Assembly: GCF_016107535.1 (NCBI RefSeq)
Contig: NZ_JABASQ010000023.1
Span: 1 to 47,789 of the forward strand
Reading direction: 5' to 3'
Source of the DNA: Psychrobacter cibarius
Lineage (GTDB): Bacteria > Pseudomonadota > Gammaproteobacteria > Pseudomonadales > Moraxellaceae
DNA length: 47,789 nucleotides
In this document: positions 9,077-17,699 of the stretch, piece by piece
How the letters are laid out: the number at the start of each line of letters is the position of its first letter
Position numbering within the stretch: position 1 is the first letter of the stretch
The notes under the pieces: generated by a model
Databases searched by the model: none
What the model saw: the letters and a program-made list of their open reading frames with translations, nothing else
Told to the model about the DNA's origin: nothing
Position numbers and translations under genes: made by a program

Positions 9077-9946
9077 ATGATAAATATCACATGGTTGCGC
9101 ACTTTTTGTGCGCTTGCCGAGTTCGGGCACTTTACTCGTACGGCTGAACGCTTACGCATGACCCAATCTGGCGTGAGTCAGCATATACGTAAGCTAGAAG
9201 ATCAATTGGATACAGACTTACTGATTCGTCAAGGAAAGCAGTTTTCACTGACCAATGCAGGTGAACAGCTCTATAAAGAAGCAGGGGAGATATTGCAGCG
9301 CTTATCAAATCTGGAGCAGCGCATCGGTGAAGATCCTCATTATGAAGGGTTGGTACGTTTGATGTCGCCTGGTAGTGTGGGACTCAAGCTATATCCGCAG
9401 CTTTTGACCTTACAACAGCAGCATCCAAAGCTAGTGATTGATTATCGCTTTGCTCCAAATTCTGATATTGAGCGGGCACTTGCCAATCATGAGATTGACA
9501 TTGGTTTTATGACGGATGTCTCAGATGAGGAGACAGTCAGTTGTAAGTCTATGGCTCAAGAAGCGCTAATATTAGTGACGCCTGCAACTACGGTAAAGCC
9601 GAGCTGGGAGTATCTCACCGAGCTTGGTTTTATTGATCATCCAGATGGTGCACATCATGCAGGTATGCTACTGACTGCCAATTATGAGCAATTTCAACAC
9701 ATCAATGATTTTGAGAAAAAAGGCTTTTCTAATCAGATTGGTTTAATCTTAGAGCCAGTGAGTAGGGGTATAGGCTTTACCGTGCTACCTGCACATGCAG
9801 TGGCTGCTTATCCAAAGCCTGAGCTTATTAAAAGCCATTATCTGCCTGTTGCCGTTAGCGAGACGCTATATCTTGCGGTAAGACGACGGCATGCACTCTC
9901 TAATAGAATGCACACGGTCATTGATGAAGTAACGAAATGGCTATAG
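9077..9946 (+). CDS. LysR-type transcriptional regulator
   Basis: LTTR of 289 residues. The winged helix-turn-helix occupies residues 1-60: FCALAEFGHFTRTAERLRMT then SGVSQHIRKLEDQLDTDLLI. The rest is a periplasmic-binding-like effector domain (VRLMSPGSVGLKLYPQLL, then GIGFTVLPAHAV). It is divergent from the VOC gene, the usual arrangement for an LTTR and its target. In the shared 107-bp region TACGAT (9025-9030) and ATCGTA (9071-9076) form a distant inverted pair, the second overlapping the start codon. The inducer is unknown. Confidence 0.9.
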   Translation: MINITWLRTFCALAEFGHFTRTAERLRMTQSGVSQHIRKLEDQLDTDLLIRQGKQFSLTNAGEQLYKEAGEILQRLSNLEQRIGEDPHYEGLVRLMSPGSVGLKLYPQLLTLQQQHPKLVIDYRFAPNSDIERALANHEIDIGFMTDVSDEETVSCKSMAQEALILVTPATTVKPSWEYLTELGFIDHPDGAHHAGMLLTANYEQFQHINDFEKKGFSNQIGLILEPVSRGIGFTVLPAHAVAAYPKPELIKSHYLPVAVSETLYLAVRRRHALSNRMHTVIDEVTKWL

Positions 9947-10083
9947 CATTAATACATGAATAATTAGCCTTACATTTTGTTTGTAATACAGTTTGGCTAG
10001 CAACAGTATCTATATATGAACGTGAAACACGCCATAATTTATTTAGATATATTTTCGATTTATGCTACATCTATGGACTAATA

Positions 10084-11031
10084 ATGAATATACAGCTATT
10101 AAAAAAGACATACTTTAATATTGTAATGACTTATATGATAGCTGGACTACCAATACCTGCTATTGCCGAAGATTCAGTGTTGATAAGTGATTTGGCTACT
10201 ATTGAGTCGCTTGCACGGCAAGGAAATGCTATTGCTCAGTATAATTTGGGTGTTATGTATGCAGCAGGTTCAGATGTCGAGCAAGATAATGTCAAAGCTT
10301 TTGAGTGGTTGAATAAATCTGCCAGTCAAGGATTAGCTGAAGCGCAATATAATATCGGTGTTATGTACGATCAAGGTATAGCTGTACCACAAAGCCATGA
10401 AAAAGCCTTTACCTACTATAGCCATTCTGCTAAACAAGGCTATAGCAGAGCCCAATATAATCTTGGTAATCTTTACTCTAAAGGTGAAGGTGTCGTTCAA
10501 AACGATATCAGCGCCCTTGAACATTGGCAACAGGCAGCTGCGCAAAATAACAAGTTAGCACAGTTTAATTTAGGCATTGCTTATGCCGATGCTAAAGGTG
10601 TCCCTAAAGATAATATAACAGCGTTTAAATGGTACAAAAAATCTGCTGAACAAGGCGTTGCTGGTGCTCAATTTAATTTAGGTGTTCTGTATCAGCAGGG
10701 TCAAGGGGTTTCTAAAAATAACGTAAAAGCGGCTGAATGGTTCGAAAAAGCAGCTAAGCAAGGCATGGCAGAAGCTCAGTTTAACCTTGGTTTTATGTAT
10801 TATAAAGGCGAGGGTGTAAAATTAGACTATAGCAAAGCAGCGCATTGGTTTGAAAGCTATAGTCAGCTAGGATATCAAGACGTGCAAAACGAATTAGCAA
10901 AAATTTATATTCTAAGTGATGGTGTCCATGGCAATAGAGTAGGTGGGTTAGCAGGGTTAAAGCGTATCTGTGACACTGGCATCCAGAAATATTGTGATAT
11001 GTATACAGAATGGAGCCAAAAAACAGATTAA
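10084..11031 (+). CDS. Exported Sel1-like repeat (SLR/TPR) protein
   Basis: Protein of 315 residues with an N-terminal signal sequence ending near AIAEDS (residue 29). It carries six clear Sel1 repeats of 36 residues and a degenerate seventh. Each has the pattern AQxNLGxxYxxGxGVxxDxxKAxxWxxKAAxQG, for example AEAQFNLGFMYYKGEGV. Such repeats form a helical solenoid used for protein-protein contacts. A periplasmic location is inferred from the signal sequence. The last part (LAGLKRICDTGIQKYCDMY) contains two cysteines that could form a disulphide. It appears monocistronic. The partner is unknown. Confidence 0.88.
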   Translation: MNIQLLKKTYFNIVMTYMIAGLPIPAIAEDSVLISDLATIESLARQGNAIAQYNLGVMYAAGSDVEQDNVKAFEWLNKSASQGLAEAQYNIGVMYDQGIAVPQSHEKAFTYYSHSAKQGYSRAQYNLGNLYSKGEGVVQNDISALEHWQQAAAQNNKLAQFNLGIAYADAKGVPKDNITAFKWYKKSAEQGVAGAQFNLGVLYQQGQGVSKNNVKAAEWFEKAAKQGMAEAQFNLGFMYYKGEGVKLDYSKAAHWFESYSQLGYQDVQNELAKIYILSDGVHGNRVGGLAGLKRICDTGIQKYCDMYTEWSQKTD

Positions 11032-11043
11032 ATGGTTTGGCTC
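11013..11043 (+). terminator. Possible weak terminator overlapping the Sel1 stop codon
   Basis: GAGCCAAA (11013-11020) and TTTGGCTC (11036-11043) form an 8-bp stem whose loop contains the stop codon. No long T-run follows, so terminator function is tentative. It sits between convergent genes. Confidence 0.35.
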
Positions 11044-11070
11044 TGTTCTGCTTTGAAATGATAAAAACAT

Positions 11071-12207
11071 CTATCTCATCTTAATACCTAAGCGCATAGC
11101 AGCAGCAATATTTACAGCCGTGGTTTCAATATTGTCATAAGCCTGACTCAGTACGTTTTCGATGGTATCTACTTTTTGAATACTGGGCATGATGACCTCG
11201 AACTGGCTAGTTTGCGCAGGTTTGAGTCCGTCAACACTACCACAAATAGCAATGACCGGCGTATGGCTGGCTTTGGCAAGCTGACTGATGCCACCTGCCA
11301 CTTTACCCATGGCTGTTTGCGCATCGAGCTTACCTTCGCCAGTGATAACGAGATCAGCCTCTGCAATATGCTGCGACAAATGAGCCACCTCAGCAACTGT
11401 GTCAAAACCTGATTTTAGCTTAGCTTGAAAGAATGTCATCATCGCGTAGCCAAGACCACCAGCTGCTCCAGCGCCTTCGACATGTTGGCAGTCCTCATAA
11501 CCGTGATGACCGCACATGGTGGCAAAGTGACTGAGTGCTTTGTCTAAGGCTTTTACTTGCTCTGGACAAGCGCCTTTTTGTGGACCAAATACTGCGCTCG
11601 CACCCAAAAGACCACATAATGGATTGGTCACATCACAAGCGACTTCAAATACTGTGTCTAATACCTTTGCATGAAGATTTATATTATCAAGCCTATGTAG
11701 GCTGGCAAGTGCGCCACCACCATGAGTGAGTAGAGTGTCATTGATATCGTGAAAGGTGATGCCTAATGCCATTAGCATGCCAAGACCTGCATCATTGGTT
11801 GCGCTACCACCTAGACCAATCACGATACGTTTAGCCCCTTCTTCTAACGCATCAGCAATCAGCTCGCCGACACCGTAACTGCTAGCAATGACAGGATTGC
11901 GTTCATCGCTTGTCAGTAGATGTAATCCGCACGCTTGAGCAACTTCGATGACAGCCGTAGCGTCGGGCAATAACAAATACTTTGCCGTTATCGATCTCAT
12001 GAGTGGGTCGTGTACCACCACTTCTTTCCAGCGTCCGCCTAATACATAAGACAATACCGCAGAGGTGCCTTCACCGCCATCTGCCATCGGCAATAGCTTA
12101 TAATCAGCCTCTGGAAACACTTGACTGAAGCCAGATTGAATGGCGCGGCAAACATCCAGTGCGTCTAAGCTTTCTTTAAATGAGTCGGGAGCAATTAAAA
12201 TTTTCAT
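11071..12207 (-). CDS. Glycerate kinase, GarK/GlxK type
   Basis: Glycerate kinase of 378 residues, the normal family length. It opens with the hallmark MKILIAPDSFKESLDALDV and has DGGEGT near residue 45, RIVIGLGGSATNDAGLGML near 130, and the C-terminal LVITGEGKLDAQTAMGKV segment. It phosphorylates D-glycerate with ATP, usually giving 2-phosphoglycerate in this class. It follows the GntP-type permease gene by 20 bases on the same strand, so the two are almost certainly co-transcribed and suggest uptake and use of glycerate or a related sugar acid. Confidence 0.93.
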   Translation of the reverse strand: MKILIAPDSFKESLDALDVCRAIQSGFSQVFPEADYKLLPMADGGEGTSAVLSYVLGGRWKEVVVHDPLMRSITAKYLLLPDATAVIEVAQACGLHLLTSDERNPVIASSYGVGELIADALEEGAKRIVIGLGGSATNDAGLGMLMALGITFHDINDTLLTHGGGALASLHRLDNINLHAKVLDTVFEVACDVTNPLCGLLGASAVFGPQKGACPEQVKALDKALSHFATMCGHHGYEDCQHVEGAGAAGGLGYAMMTFFQAKLKSGFDTVAEVAHLSQHIAEADLVITGEGKLDAQTAMGKVAGGISQLAKASHTPVIAICGSVDGLKPAQTSQFEVIMPSIQKVDTIENVLSQAYDNIETTAVNIAAAMRLGIKMR

Positions 12208-12227
12208 GAATGTCTCTTTGAATCTCT

Positions 12228-13586
12228 TTAAATAAATACCAAGGTTAATAACCAGATAAAGACGATGCTGGTCACGCCTTGAATGCCCGTTGCCATAGAA
12301 TGGGCTTTGTAAGCCTGCGCCACACTCATACGACTAAACTGACTGACAATCCAAAAAAAGCTGTCATTGGCGTGCGAGATAGTCATGGCACCTGCACCAA
12401 TGGCCATCACACAAAATACGCGACCAAGCTCACTGTCGAGACCAATTTGATCCAATAACGGCGCGATCATCGCAGAGGTGGTGACCAAGGCGACTGTGGT
12501 CGAACCTTGTGCAGTTTTTAACGCAGCAGAGACAATGAATGGCATAAAAATACCAAGCCCTAATGCGGACAATGTCGTACCTAAATAGTCGCCAATCGGT
12601 GTGACCTTTAGCATGGCACCAAATGCACCGCCTGCGCCAGTAATCAATAGGATAGGGGCTGCCACAACCAAACCTTGAGAGATGCTGTCGCTAATTTGCT
12701 GTGTTTTTTGCTCAGTGTTAATTAGTAAGAAAGACAAGAATAAACCAATCAGTAATGCCGTGAGTGGATTGCCGATAAACACTAAAATATCTGTCAACGT
12801 GCCACTGCCAAATGGTGCACTTGGGAAGTTCGCAACAGACGATAAGCAAATCAATACGATAGGGATAATAATAGGCAAAAACGCCATTGTTGCTGACGGC
12901 ATGCTGCTATAGTCGTCACGTGTCTTCATGTTTTCAGGCAAAGTCGCTGCTGGCGCGTCCAGTGCATCTATATTGTCGGGAGCGACATTTAAGAAGCGAT
13001 TAGACCACCACCAGCCAGCCAGTACAGCAACCGCTGTCACCACCACACCGACCATAATAACCAAGCCTAAATTGGATTCTAGCCCTAAGTTACCTGCTGC
13101 GGCAATTGGACCTGGGGTTGGTGGTACAAAGGTATGGGTTGCGTATAAGCCTGTCGCTAAGGCTATGCTCATCGCCACACTGGATACATGTAAACGCTCG
13201 GCCAATGTTTCTTTCAATGAGTTTAAAATAATATAGCCAGAGTCACAGAATACTGGTACTGAAACTACAGCACCAACGATAGACATGGTCAAAGTAGGGA
13301 AGCGGGGCCCCAAAACTTTGATGACCGTTTCTGCCATTACAATGGCGGCACCTGTTTTTTCAAGGATTAGCCCGATGATAGTACCGAAGACAATAACCAG
13401 ACCGATGTAACCTAAAATACCGCCAAAGCCATCCGAGATGGTTTTAGCAACAGTATTAAGCGGCACTTGGTAAAATAGTGCTACTAAAAAGGCTGATAAT
13501 ATCAATACTAAAAAAGGATGCCACTTTAACTTTGCTGTGGCAAAAATAATAAAAAGAATGGTCAGCACAAGCCAAAATACGATCAT
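12228..13586 (-). CDS. GntP-family permease (gluconate/sugar-acid:H+ symporter type)
   Basis: Very hydrophobic protein of 452 residues with about 12-14 membrane segments. Family motifs seen are FGTIIGLILEKTGAA, then FVPPTPGPIAAAGNLG and, near the C-terminus, GAGAMTISHANDSFFWIVSQF. The length matches GntP/GntT permeases. Because it is the first gene of an operon with glycerate kinase, the natural substrate may be glycerate rather than gluconate; this is inference. A perfect 10-bp inverted repeat lies 39 bases upstream of its start and could be the operator. Confidence 0.9.
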   Translation of the reverse strand: MIVFWLVLTILFIIFATAKLKWHPFLVLILSAFLVALFYQVPLNTVAKTISDGFGGILGYIGLVIVFGTIIGLILEKTGAAIVMAETVIKVLGPRFPTLTMSIVGAVVSVPVFCDSGYIILNSLKETLAERLHVSSVAMSIALATGLYATHTFVPPTPGPIAAAGNLGLESNLGLVIMVGVVVTAVAVLAGWWWSNRFLNVAPDNIDALDAPAATLPENMKTRDDYSSMPSATMAFLPIIIPIVLICLSSVANFPSAPFGSGTLTDILVFIGNPLTALLIGLFLSFLLINTEQKTQQISDSISQGLVVAAPILLITGAGGAFGAMLKVTPIGDYLGTTLSALGLGIFMPFIVSAALKTAQGSTTVALVTTSAMIAPLLDQIGLDSELGRVFCVMAIGAGAMTISHANDSFFWIVSQFSRMSVAQAYKAHSMATGIQGVTSIVFIWLLTLVFI

Positions 13587-13624
13587 TACTGTCTCTACAT
13601 GTAGGGTTGATAGCGATAATTGTG

Positions 13625-13664
13625 GATGCTGCTACTGAGCTATTATTTCATTAATAGCAGCATC
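13625..13664 (-). promoter_or_regulatory. Palindrome upstream of the gntP-glycerate kinase operon
   Basis: GATGCTGCTA (13625-13634) and TAGCAGCATC (13655-13664) are perfect inverted repeats. A second, mutually exclusive pair lies inside: GCTATTA (13639-13645) with TAATAGC (13652-13658). The site is 39-78 bases upstream of the permease start. It may be an operator for a sugar-acid regulator or a leader hairpin. Confidence 0.45.
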
Positions 13665-13812
13665 AATAGGTATATGGATTTTTAAAGGGGCATATTTTAT
13701 AGTAAATCCAAGCTGCTAGGGAATCTATTCGGCTCATATTTGATTTTATTCATGGTAAAGCTTAGATACTCTGCTAGTATGTGCTTTTTGCTTCACACGT
13801 ACCATTATCAGG

Positions 13813-14865
13813 ATGCCTACCTTGACCATATTTACTGCGCCTACTATAGCCAATATAGAAAATGATGAATTACGTCTGCAGCTACAGCAGATTATAGACC
13901 TAAAAACCAAGCCGCTGGGCGCGCTTGGGCGAATAGAGGCACTCGCTGTGCAGTTGGGCATGATTCAAGGAACGATCACACCGCATATTGAGCAAGCTCA
14001 AATACGAGTGTTTGCGGCAGACCATGGTTTAACTAAGCATGGTACATCAGCGTTTCCTAGTGCTGTCACTGCGCAAATGGTTCATAACTTTTTGCAAGGC
14101 GGTGCCGCCATCAACGTACTGGCACGCCAGCATAATATTGAGTTAAAGGTTGTTGACGCTGGGGTGGATGCCGACTTTGCTCCTCATCCAAAATTACTCG
14201 ATTACAAGGTTCGTCATGGTAGCCGCGATGCGCTAACAGAACCTGCTATGACAGAGGCTGAATGCTTAGCTGCGTTAGAAAGCGGTATGAACGTAGTTAA
14301 GAGCATGGCAGGCAATCTGCTGATTGTTGGTGAAATGGGCATTGGTAATACCTCAGCGGCGAGTCTACTGCTGGCGAGATTGGGTGATGTACCACTTGCT
14401 GATTGTATCGGTCGCGGTACAGGACTTGATGATGCAGGATTAGAGCATAAGACGGATATTTTGACGCAAGTATTAGAGTGTCATCAACAGGCACAAGCAC
14501 CGTTTGATGTACTCGCTGCATTGGGCGGGCTTGAGATTGCGATGATGGCGGGTGCGCTGATTCAGGCTGCTAGTGAACGGCGTATTCTCCTGATTGACGG
14601 TTTTATTGCCAGTAGCGCATTATTGGTGGCTGAACGCCTAGCGCCCGGTGTTGCTCAATACGCGATTTTTGCTCATCATTCTGTTGAGCCGGGGCACGCG
14701 CATTTATTGAAATCACTAAATGCTGAGCCTTTACTTAATATGGGCATGCGCTTAGGCGAGGGTAGCGGGGCTGCGCTCGCGTATCCATTGTTGCAATCCG
14801 CTTGCGCCATTATTAATGAGATGGCAAGCTTTAGTGACGCTGGTATCAGTGAGCAAAACAACTGA
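13813..14865 (+). CDS. cobT: Nicotinate-nucleotide--dimethylbenzimidazole phosphoribosyltransferase
   Basis: CobT of 350 residues. It transfers phosphoribose from nicotinate mononucleotide to dimethylbenzimidazole, making alpha-ribazole phosphate for the lower loop of cobalamin. Family segments seen include KTKPLGALGRIEALAVQLG, FAADHGLTKHGTSAFPS, VGEMGIGNTSAASLL and the C-terminal MRLGEGSGAALAYPLL, whose Glu is the catalytic base. The ribosome site is weak (only AGG close to the ATG). The stop TGA overlaps the ATG of cobS by one base (TGATG), so the two are translationally coupled. No cobalamin riboswitch was seen upstream. Confidence 0.95.
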   Translation: MPTLTIFTAPTIANIENDELRLQLQQIIDLKTKPLGALGRIEALAVQLGMIQGTITPHIEQAQIRVFAADHGLTKHGTSAFPSAVTAQMVHNFLQGGAAINVLARQHNIELKVVDAGVDADFAPHPKLLDYKVRHGSRDALTEPAMTEAECLAALESGMNVVKSMAGNLLIVGEMGIGNTSAASLLLARLGDVPLADCIGRGTGLDDAGLEHKTDILTQVLECHQQAQAPFDVLAALGGLEIAMMAGALIQAASERRILLIDGFIASSALLVAERLAPGVAQYAIFAHHSVEPGHAHLLKSLNAEPLLNMGMRLGEGSGAALAYPLLQSACAIINEMASFSDAGISEQNN

Positions 14866-15737
14866 TGTTACAATCATTAAACAAACCATCAAATCAGCCA
14901 TCAAATCAGCCATCCTCGCCTAGACGAAATCTTACTCAATTTATGAAGCATGAATGGATATTGTTACTGGTCGCCATTCAATTTTTAACGAGATTATCAG
15001 TACCGCCATTTAAACATTATAATCCGCAATGGTTGCATCAGAGCAGTCGCCATTTCCCCGCAGTCGGTTTACTGGTGGGCTTACTCTGTGCTGGCGTGTT
15101 TTGGCTTAGCAGTCTGTTATTTACGCCGCTAGTTGCTGCAGTGCTGAGCACAGCTTTTGGAATTAAGCTCACTGGCGCTTTTCATGAAGATGGTCTTGCG
15201 GATAGCTGTGACGGTCTCGGCGGTGGTCTGACTCGCGAGCGCACACTGACTATTATGAAAGACTCACGCCTAGGTACTTATGGTGTATTAGGTTTGGTGT
15301 CGGCGCTATTACTCAAAATCAGCTTACTTACCTCGATGCCCATACCGATGGCTGTCATCGCGCTTATCATAGGACATACCGCGTCGCGTTTACTTTGCAT
15401 TAGCCTGCTGTCTTTACTGCCTTATGGTGGAGAGATAGAACACGCAAAAGCCAAACCGATGGCGCAGCAGTTGACGCCAATACAAGGGCTATATAGCAGT
15501 GGCTGGCTAATATTGGCTATTATTTTAGTCGCCCTTATATTTCCCAATATGATGCAGCAGATTGGGCTTGCTCAATGGTTGTTAGCCATGATACTGGCGC
15601 TGATAGCCACTGACTACATGCGACGTTTATTGCGCAGGCGCTTGGATGGTTACACGGGCGATGGGCTCGGCGCGACGCAGCAGCTTAGTGAAATTGCTAT
15701 TTATATCGGACTGGCTGCTTCTATACCCTTTATTTAA
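14865..15737 (+). CDS. cobS: Adenosylcobinamide-GDP ribazoletransferase (cobalamin synthase)
   Basis: Integral membrane CobS of 290 residues. It joins adenosylcobinamide-GDP to alpha-ribazole (phosphate). The signature GAFHEDGLADSCDGLGGG lies near residue 105, followed by MKDSRLGTYGVLGL and, near the end, RRLDGYTGDGLGATQQ. The first ~22 residues are a low-complexity tail (PSNQ repeated) encoded by a short DNA tandem repeat; the conserved protein begins around MKHEWILLLVAIQFLTRL (ATG at 14943). Start 14865 is preferred because its ATG overlaps the cobT stop, although no clear ribosome site is present. Confidence 0.93.
   Translation: MLQSLNKPSNQPSNQPSSPRRNLTQFMKHEWILLLVAIQFLTRLSVPPFKHYNPQWLHQSSRHFPAVGLLVGLLCAGVFWLSSLLFTPLVAAVLSTAFGIKLTGAFHEDGLADSCDGLGGGLTRERTLTIMKDSRLGTYGVLGLVSALLLKISLLTSMPIPMAVIALIIGHTASRLLCISLLSLLPYGGEIEHAKAKPMAQQLTPIQGLYSSGWLILAIILVALIFPNMMQQIGLAQWLLAMILALIATDYMRRLLRRRLDGYTGDGLGATQQLSEIAIYIGLAASIPFI
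14886..14914 (+). repeat. 12-bp tandem repeat at the 5' end of cobS
   Basis: The unit CCATCAAATCAG occurs twice in a row and then partly (CCATC). It encodes PSNQ PSNQ PS in the cobS frame. The 12-bp length keeps frame, so copy number could change without breaking the gene. Confidence 0.8.
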
Positions 15738-15768
15738 ATCAAATCGTCAACAAGGACAATACTCATTC

Positions 15769-16320
15769 ATGATTCTCTATATTTGGCGTCATCCCAAACC
15801 GATGAATACTGAAGGAATTTGTATTGGACAAACTGATATCGGCGTCGATAAACGTAAGTTGAAACGTCTTGCCAATAAAATCGAGCGCTTTGTGCGTTTG
15901 CATCAATTACCAAAAATAATTTGGATCAGCCCCTTACAACGTTCACTAAAAGTCGGGCAAATATTAGCGCAACGTGGTTTTGAGTGTCGCGTCGCGCCTG
16001 AATTGGCTGAGATTCATTTTGGCGAATGGGATGGATGTCGGTGGGCGAAAATCACCAAGCAAGAGATTGATGAGTGGTGTCATAATTTTGCCCATTTTGC
16101 ACCCAGTCATGGAGAGAGCTTGCAGCAGCTATTTGAGCGTGTTGAAGGTTGGTTGGTTAAGGTTTCAGCTGAACAAAAAGATGGCCCAGTATTAGTCATC
16201 GGTCATGCAGGCTGGATAAATGCAGCCAAGATAATAGCTGCTGACCAAGAAGTGCCGAAAACAGCCGCTGAGTGGCCGCGCTCTGTCGCATATCTGTCCT
16301 GTAATCGTATTGATATTTAA
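15769..16320 (+). CDS. cobC: Alpha-ribazole phosphatase, histidine phosphatase family (CobC-like)
   Basis: Histidine phosphatase of 183 residues. The catalytic motif is RHPKP near the N-terminus (RHG in many relatives), followed by GICIGQTDIGV, WISPLQRSLKVGQIL, IHFGEWDGCRW and VLVIGHAGWINA, which holds the second histidine. It should remove the phosphate from alpha-ribazole phosphate or from cobalamin phosphate. ATG 15769 is chosen since AAGGA lies 12 bases upstream and the family motif begins immediately; the open frame extends back to 15646 inside cobS. It lies 31 bases after cobS and completes a cobT-cobS-cobC unit. Confidence 0.88.
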   Translation: MILYIWRHPKPMNTEGICIGQTDIGVDKRKLKRLANKIERFVRLHQLPKIIWISPLQRSLKVGQILAQRGFECRVAPELAEIHFGEWDGCRWAKITKQEIDEWCHNFAHFAPSHGESLQQLFERVEGWLVKVSAEQKDGPVLVIGHAGWINAAKIIAADQEVPKTAAEWPRSVAYLSCNRIDI

Positions 16321-16397
16321 TTAAAAAAACGGCCATTATGTTGACCGTTCTTAAATTTTGAATGCTTTTGAGTGCTTTTGAATAGTTCAGGAGGCTG

Positions 16398-16646
16398 CTA
16401 GCTTTCAGCTTGTAGCTCATCGATCTTTTCAAAGTAAGCTCTCTCGTTTTCTGCTAAGCCTAGGTTCGAATCAAAGCTCACATAAATGCCTCTATCATCC
16501 AGTGTTGCATACCAGTGGTCTGCATAATTATCGGTTAGGATTTGAAAGTATTTATTATTAACGATTCTACCCACCTTATAAATTTCACCTTCGCTATAAA
16601 AATGATTGCCTTGGGTGCAGCGTAATTTGTCGTCAGTATTTATCAT
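16398..16646 (-). CDS. Small hypothetical protein
   Basis: Predicted soluble protein of 82 residues, not recognised. It begins MINTDDKLRCTQGNHFYSEG and has several aromatic residues in a beta-rich first half (GEIYKVGRIVNNKYFQIL, then HWYATLDDRGIYVSF) before a short acidic helix (ENERAYFEKIDELQ). The first half is reminiscent of small SH3-like domains found in phage and YorP-type proteins; that is a guess. The ribosome site is weak. It lies alone between cobC and rplI, 77 bases from the convergent cobC stop. Confidence 0.55.
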   Translation of the reverse strand: MINTDDKLRCTQGNHFYSEGEIYKVGRIVNNKYFQILTDNYADHWYATLDDRGIYVSFDSNLGLAENERAYFEKIDELQAES

Positions 16647-16856
16647 GTCATTGCAGCCTATCGTTATCTAAATAAAATCTATCAATCAAATACAACGAGG
16701 ATATCAACTCAAGTGACAATAATAAAGATGACTTTATAGGTAGTATCTTATTGTTAAGTATAGGCTTTCCAAGCTATTTATTACAAATAGTTGCTAGAAT
16801 ATATCACTGTTCAAGATACCTGATAAAATCATCAATTAAGCGCGATAGCAAAACGC

Positions 16857-16891
16857 AAAAAAGCCAGCAACATGACGTTACTGGCTTTTTT
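16857..16891 (-). terminator. Terminator of the rpsF-rpsR-rplI operon
   Basis: AAAAAAGCCAG (16857-16867) pairs with CTGGCTTTTTT (16881-16891), with an inner AAC/GTT pair across a single mismatch. It sits 26 bases past the rplI stop and is a typical rho-independent terminator, probably bidirectional. Confidence 0.88.
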
Positions 16892-16916
16892 AGACTAGAT
16901 CTAGATATTCAAAAAA

Positions 16917-17426
16917 TTACTCTTCTGAATAATCTTCGTTCTCGTCTTCAACTTCTGTTGCTGACTCTTCGTTGTCGCCATCTTCAGAAAGAATGGTAAC
17001 TAGAATAGTAGCGGTAACGTCATGATGTAGCTGAATATCAACATTGTATTCGCCAACTTGACGTAAAGTGCCTTCAGGAAGCTTGATTTCAGCACGGTCT
17101 ACTTCTAGACCTGAGTTAGTCAATGCTTCAGCAATATCGCGAGTACCGATAGAGCCGAATAGTTTGCCTTCGTCGCCTGATTTAGCACGCATGATGACAT
17201 TAACGTCAGTTAGCGCATCAGCACGTTCTTGAGCAACAGCTACTTCTTTCGCTTCTTCAGCTTCAAGCTCGGCACGACGTGCTTCGAACTTTTCAATGTT
17301 AGCTGCAGTAGCAGGTAGTGCTTTACCCAAAGGGATAAGAAAGTTACGTCCGTAACCTGGTTTCACATCGACAGTTTCACCGAGTTTACCAAGGTTGACG
17401 ATACGCTGTAACAAAATAATTTGCAT
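16917..17426 (-). CDS. rplI: 50S ribosomal protein L9
   Basis: L9 of 169 residues. The N-terminal RNA-binding domain starts [20 protein letters not shown] and contains [16 protein letters not shown]; the central helix ([19 protein letters not shown] region) and the C-terminal domain with [16 protein letters not shown] follow. It is about 20 residues longer than the E. coli protein because of a very acidic tail ([20 protein letters not shown]). It is the last gene of the rpsF-rpsR-rplI operon, with a terminator directly after it. Confidence 0.96.
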   Translation of the reverse strand: MQIILLQRIVNLGKLGETVDVKPGYGRNFLIPLGKALPATAANIEKFEARRAELEAEEAKEVAVAQERADALTDVNVIMRAKSGDEGKLFGSIGTRDIAEALTNSGLEVDRAEIKLPEGTLRQVGEYNVDIQLHHDVTATILVTILSEDGDNEESATEVEDENEDYSEE

Positions 17427-17452
17427 GAGTCATTCCTAGTTAAAATTAACGG

Positions 17453-17683
17453 TTAACCCTGATGGTTATCAGTGTATGGAAGTAGCGATAAATAACGAGC
17501 TTGCTTGATAGCAGTAGCTAGTTGACGCTGATATTTAGTAGATGTACCGGTAATGCGGCTTGGTACGATTTTACCATTATCACTGATGTACTGTTTTAGC
17601 AATTCAACATCTTTATAATCGATGTGAGTGATGCCTTCAGCAGTGAAACGGCAGAATTTGCGACGGCGATAGAAACGTGCCAT
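17453..17683 (-). CDS. rpsR: 30S ribosomal protein S18
   Basis: S18 of 76 residues: [17 protein letters not shown] at the N-terminus, [22 protein letters not shown] in the middle and the conserved [18 protein letters not shown] helix. S18 binds S6 and the central domain of 16S rRNA. AAAGGAG precedes the ATG. It follows rpsF by 16 bases. priB, present between these genes in E. coli, is absent. Confidence 0.97.
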   Translation of the reverse strand: MARFYRRRKFCRFTAEGITHIDYKDVELLKQYISDNGKIVPSRITGTSTKYQRQLATAIKQARYLSLLPYTDNHQG

Positions 17684-17699
17684 GAGTATTCTCCTTTAA

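Noticed and set aside
13665..13812. Possible cobalamin riboswitch upstream of cobT.
   Set aside because: The conserved B12-box sequence was not found and the space is too short for the full aptamer.
15646..15768. Upstream extension of cobC inside cobS.
   Set aside because: The extended part has no family similarity; the ATG at 15769 begins directly at the conserved phosphatase motif.
16751..16999. 82-residue plus-strand frame across the rplI terminator.
   Set aside because: It runs antisense into rplI and through a strong terminator, with no ribosome site.
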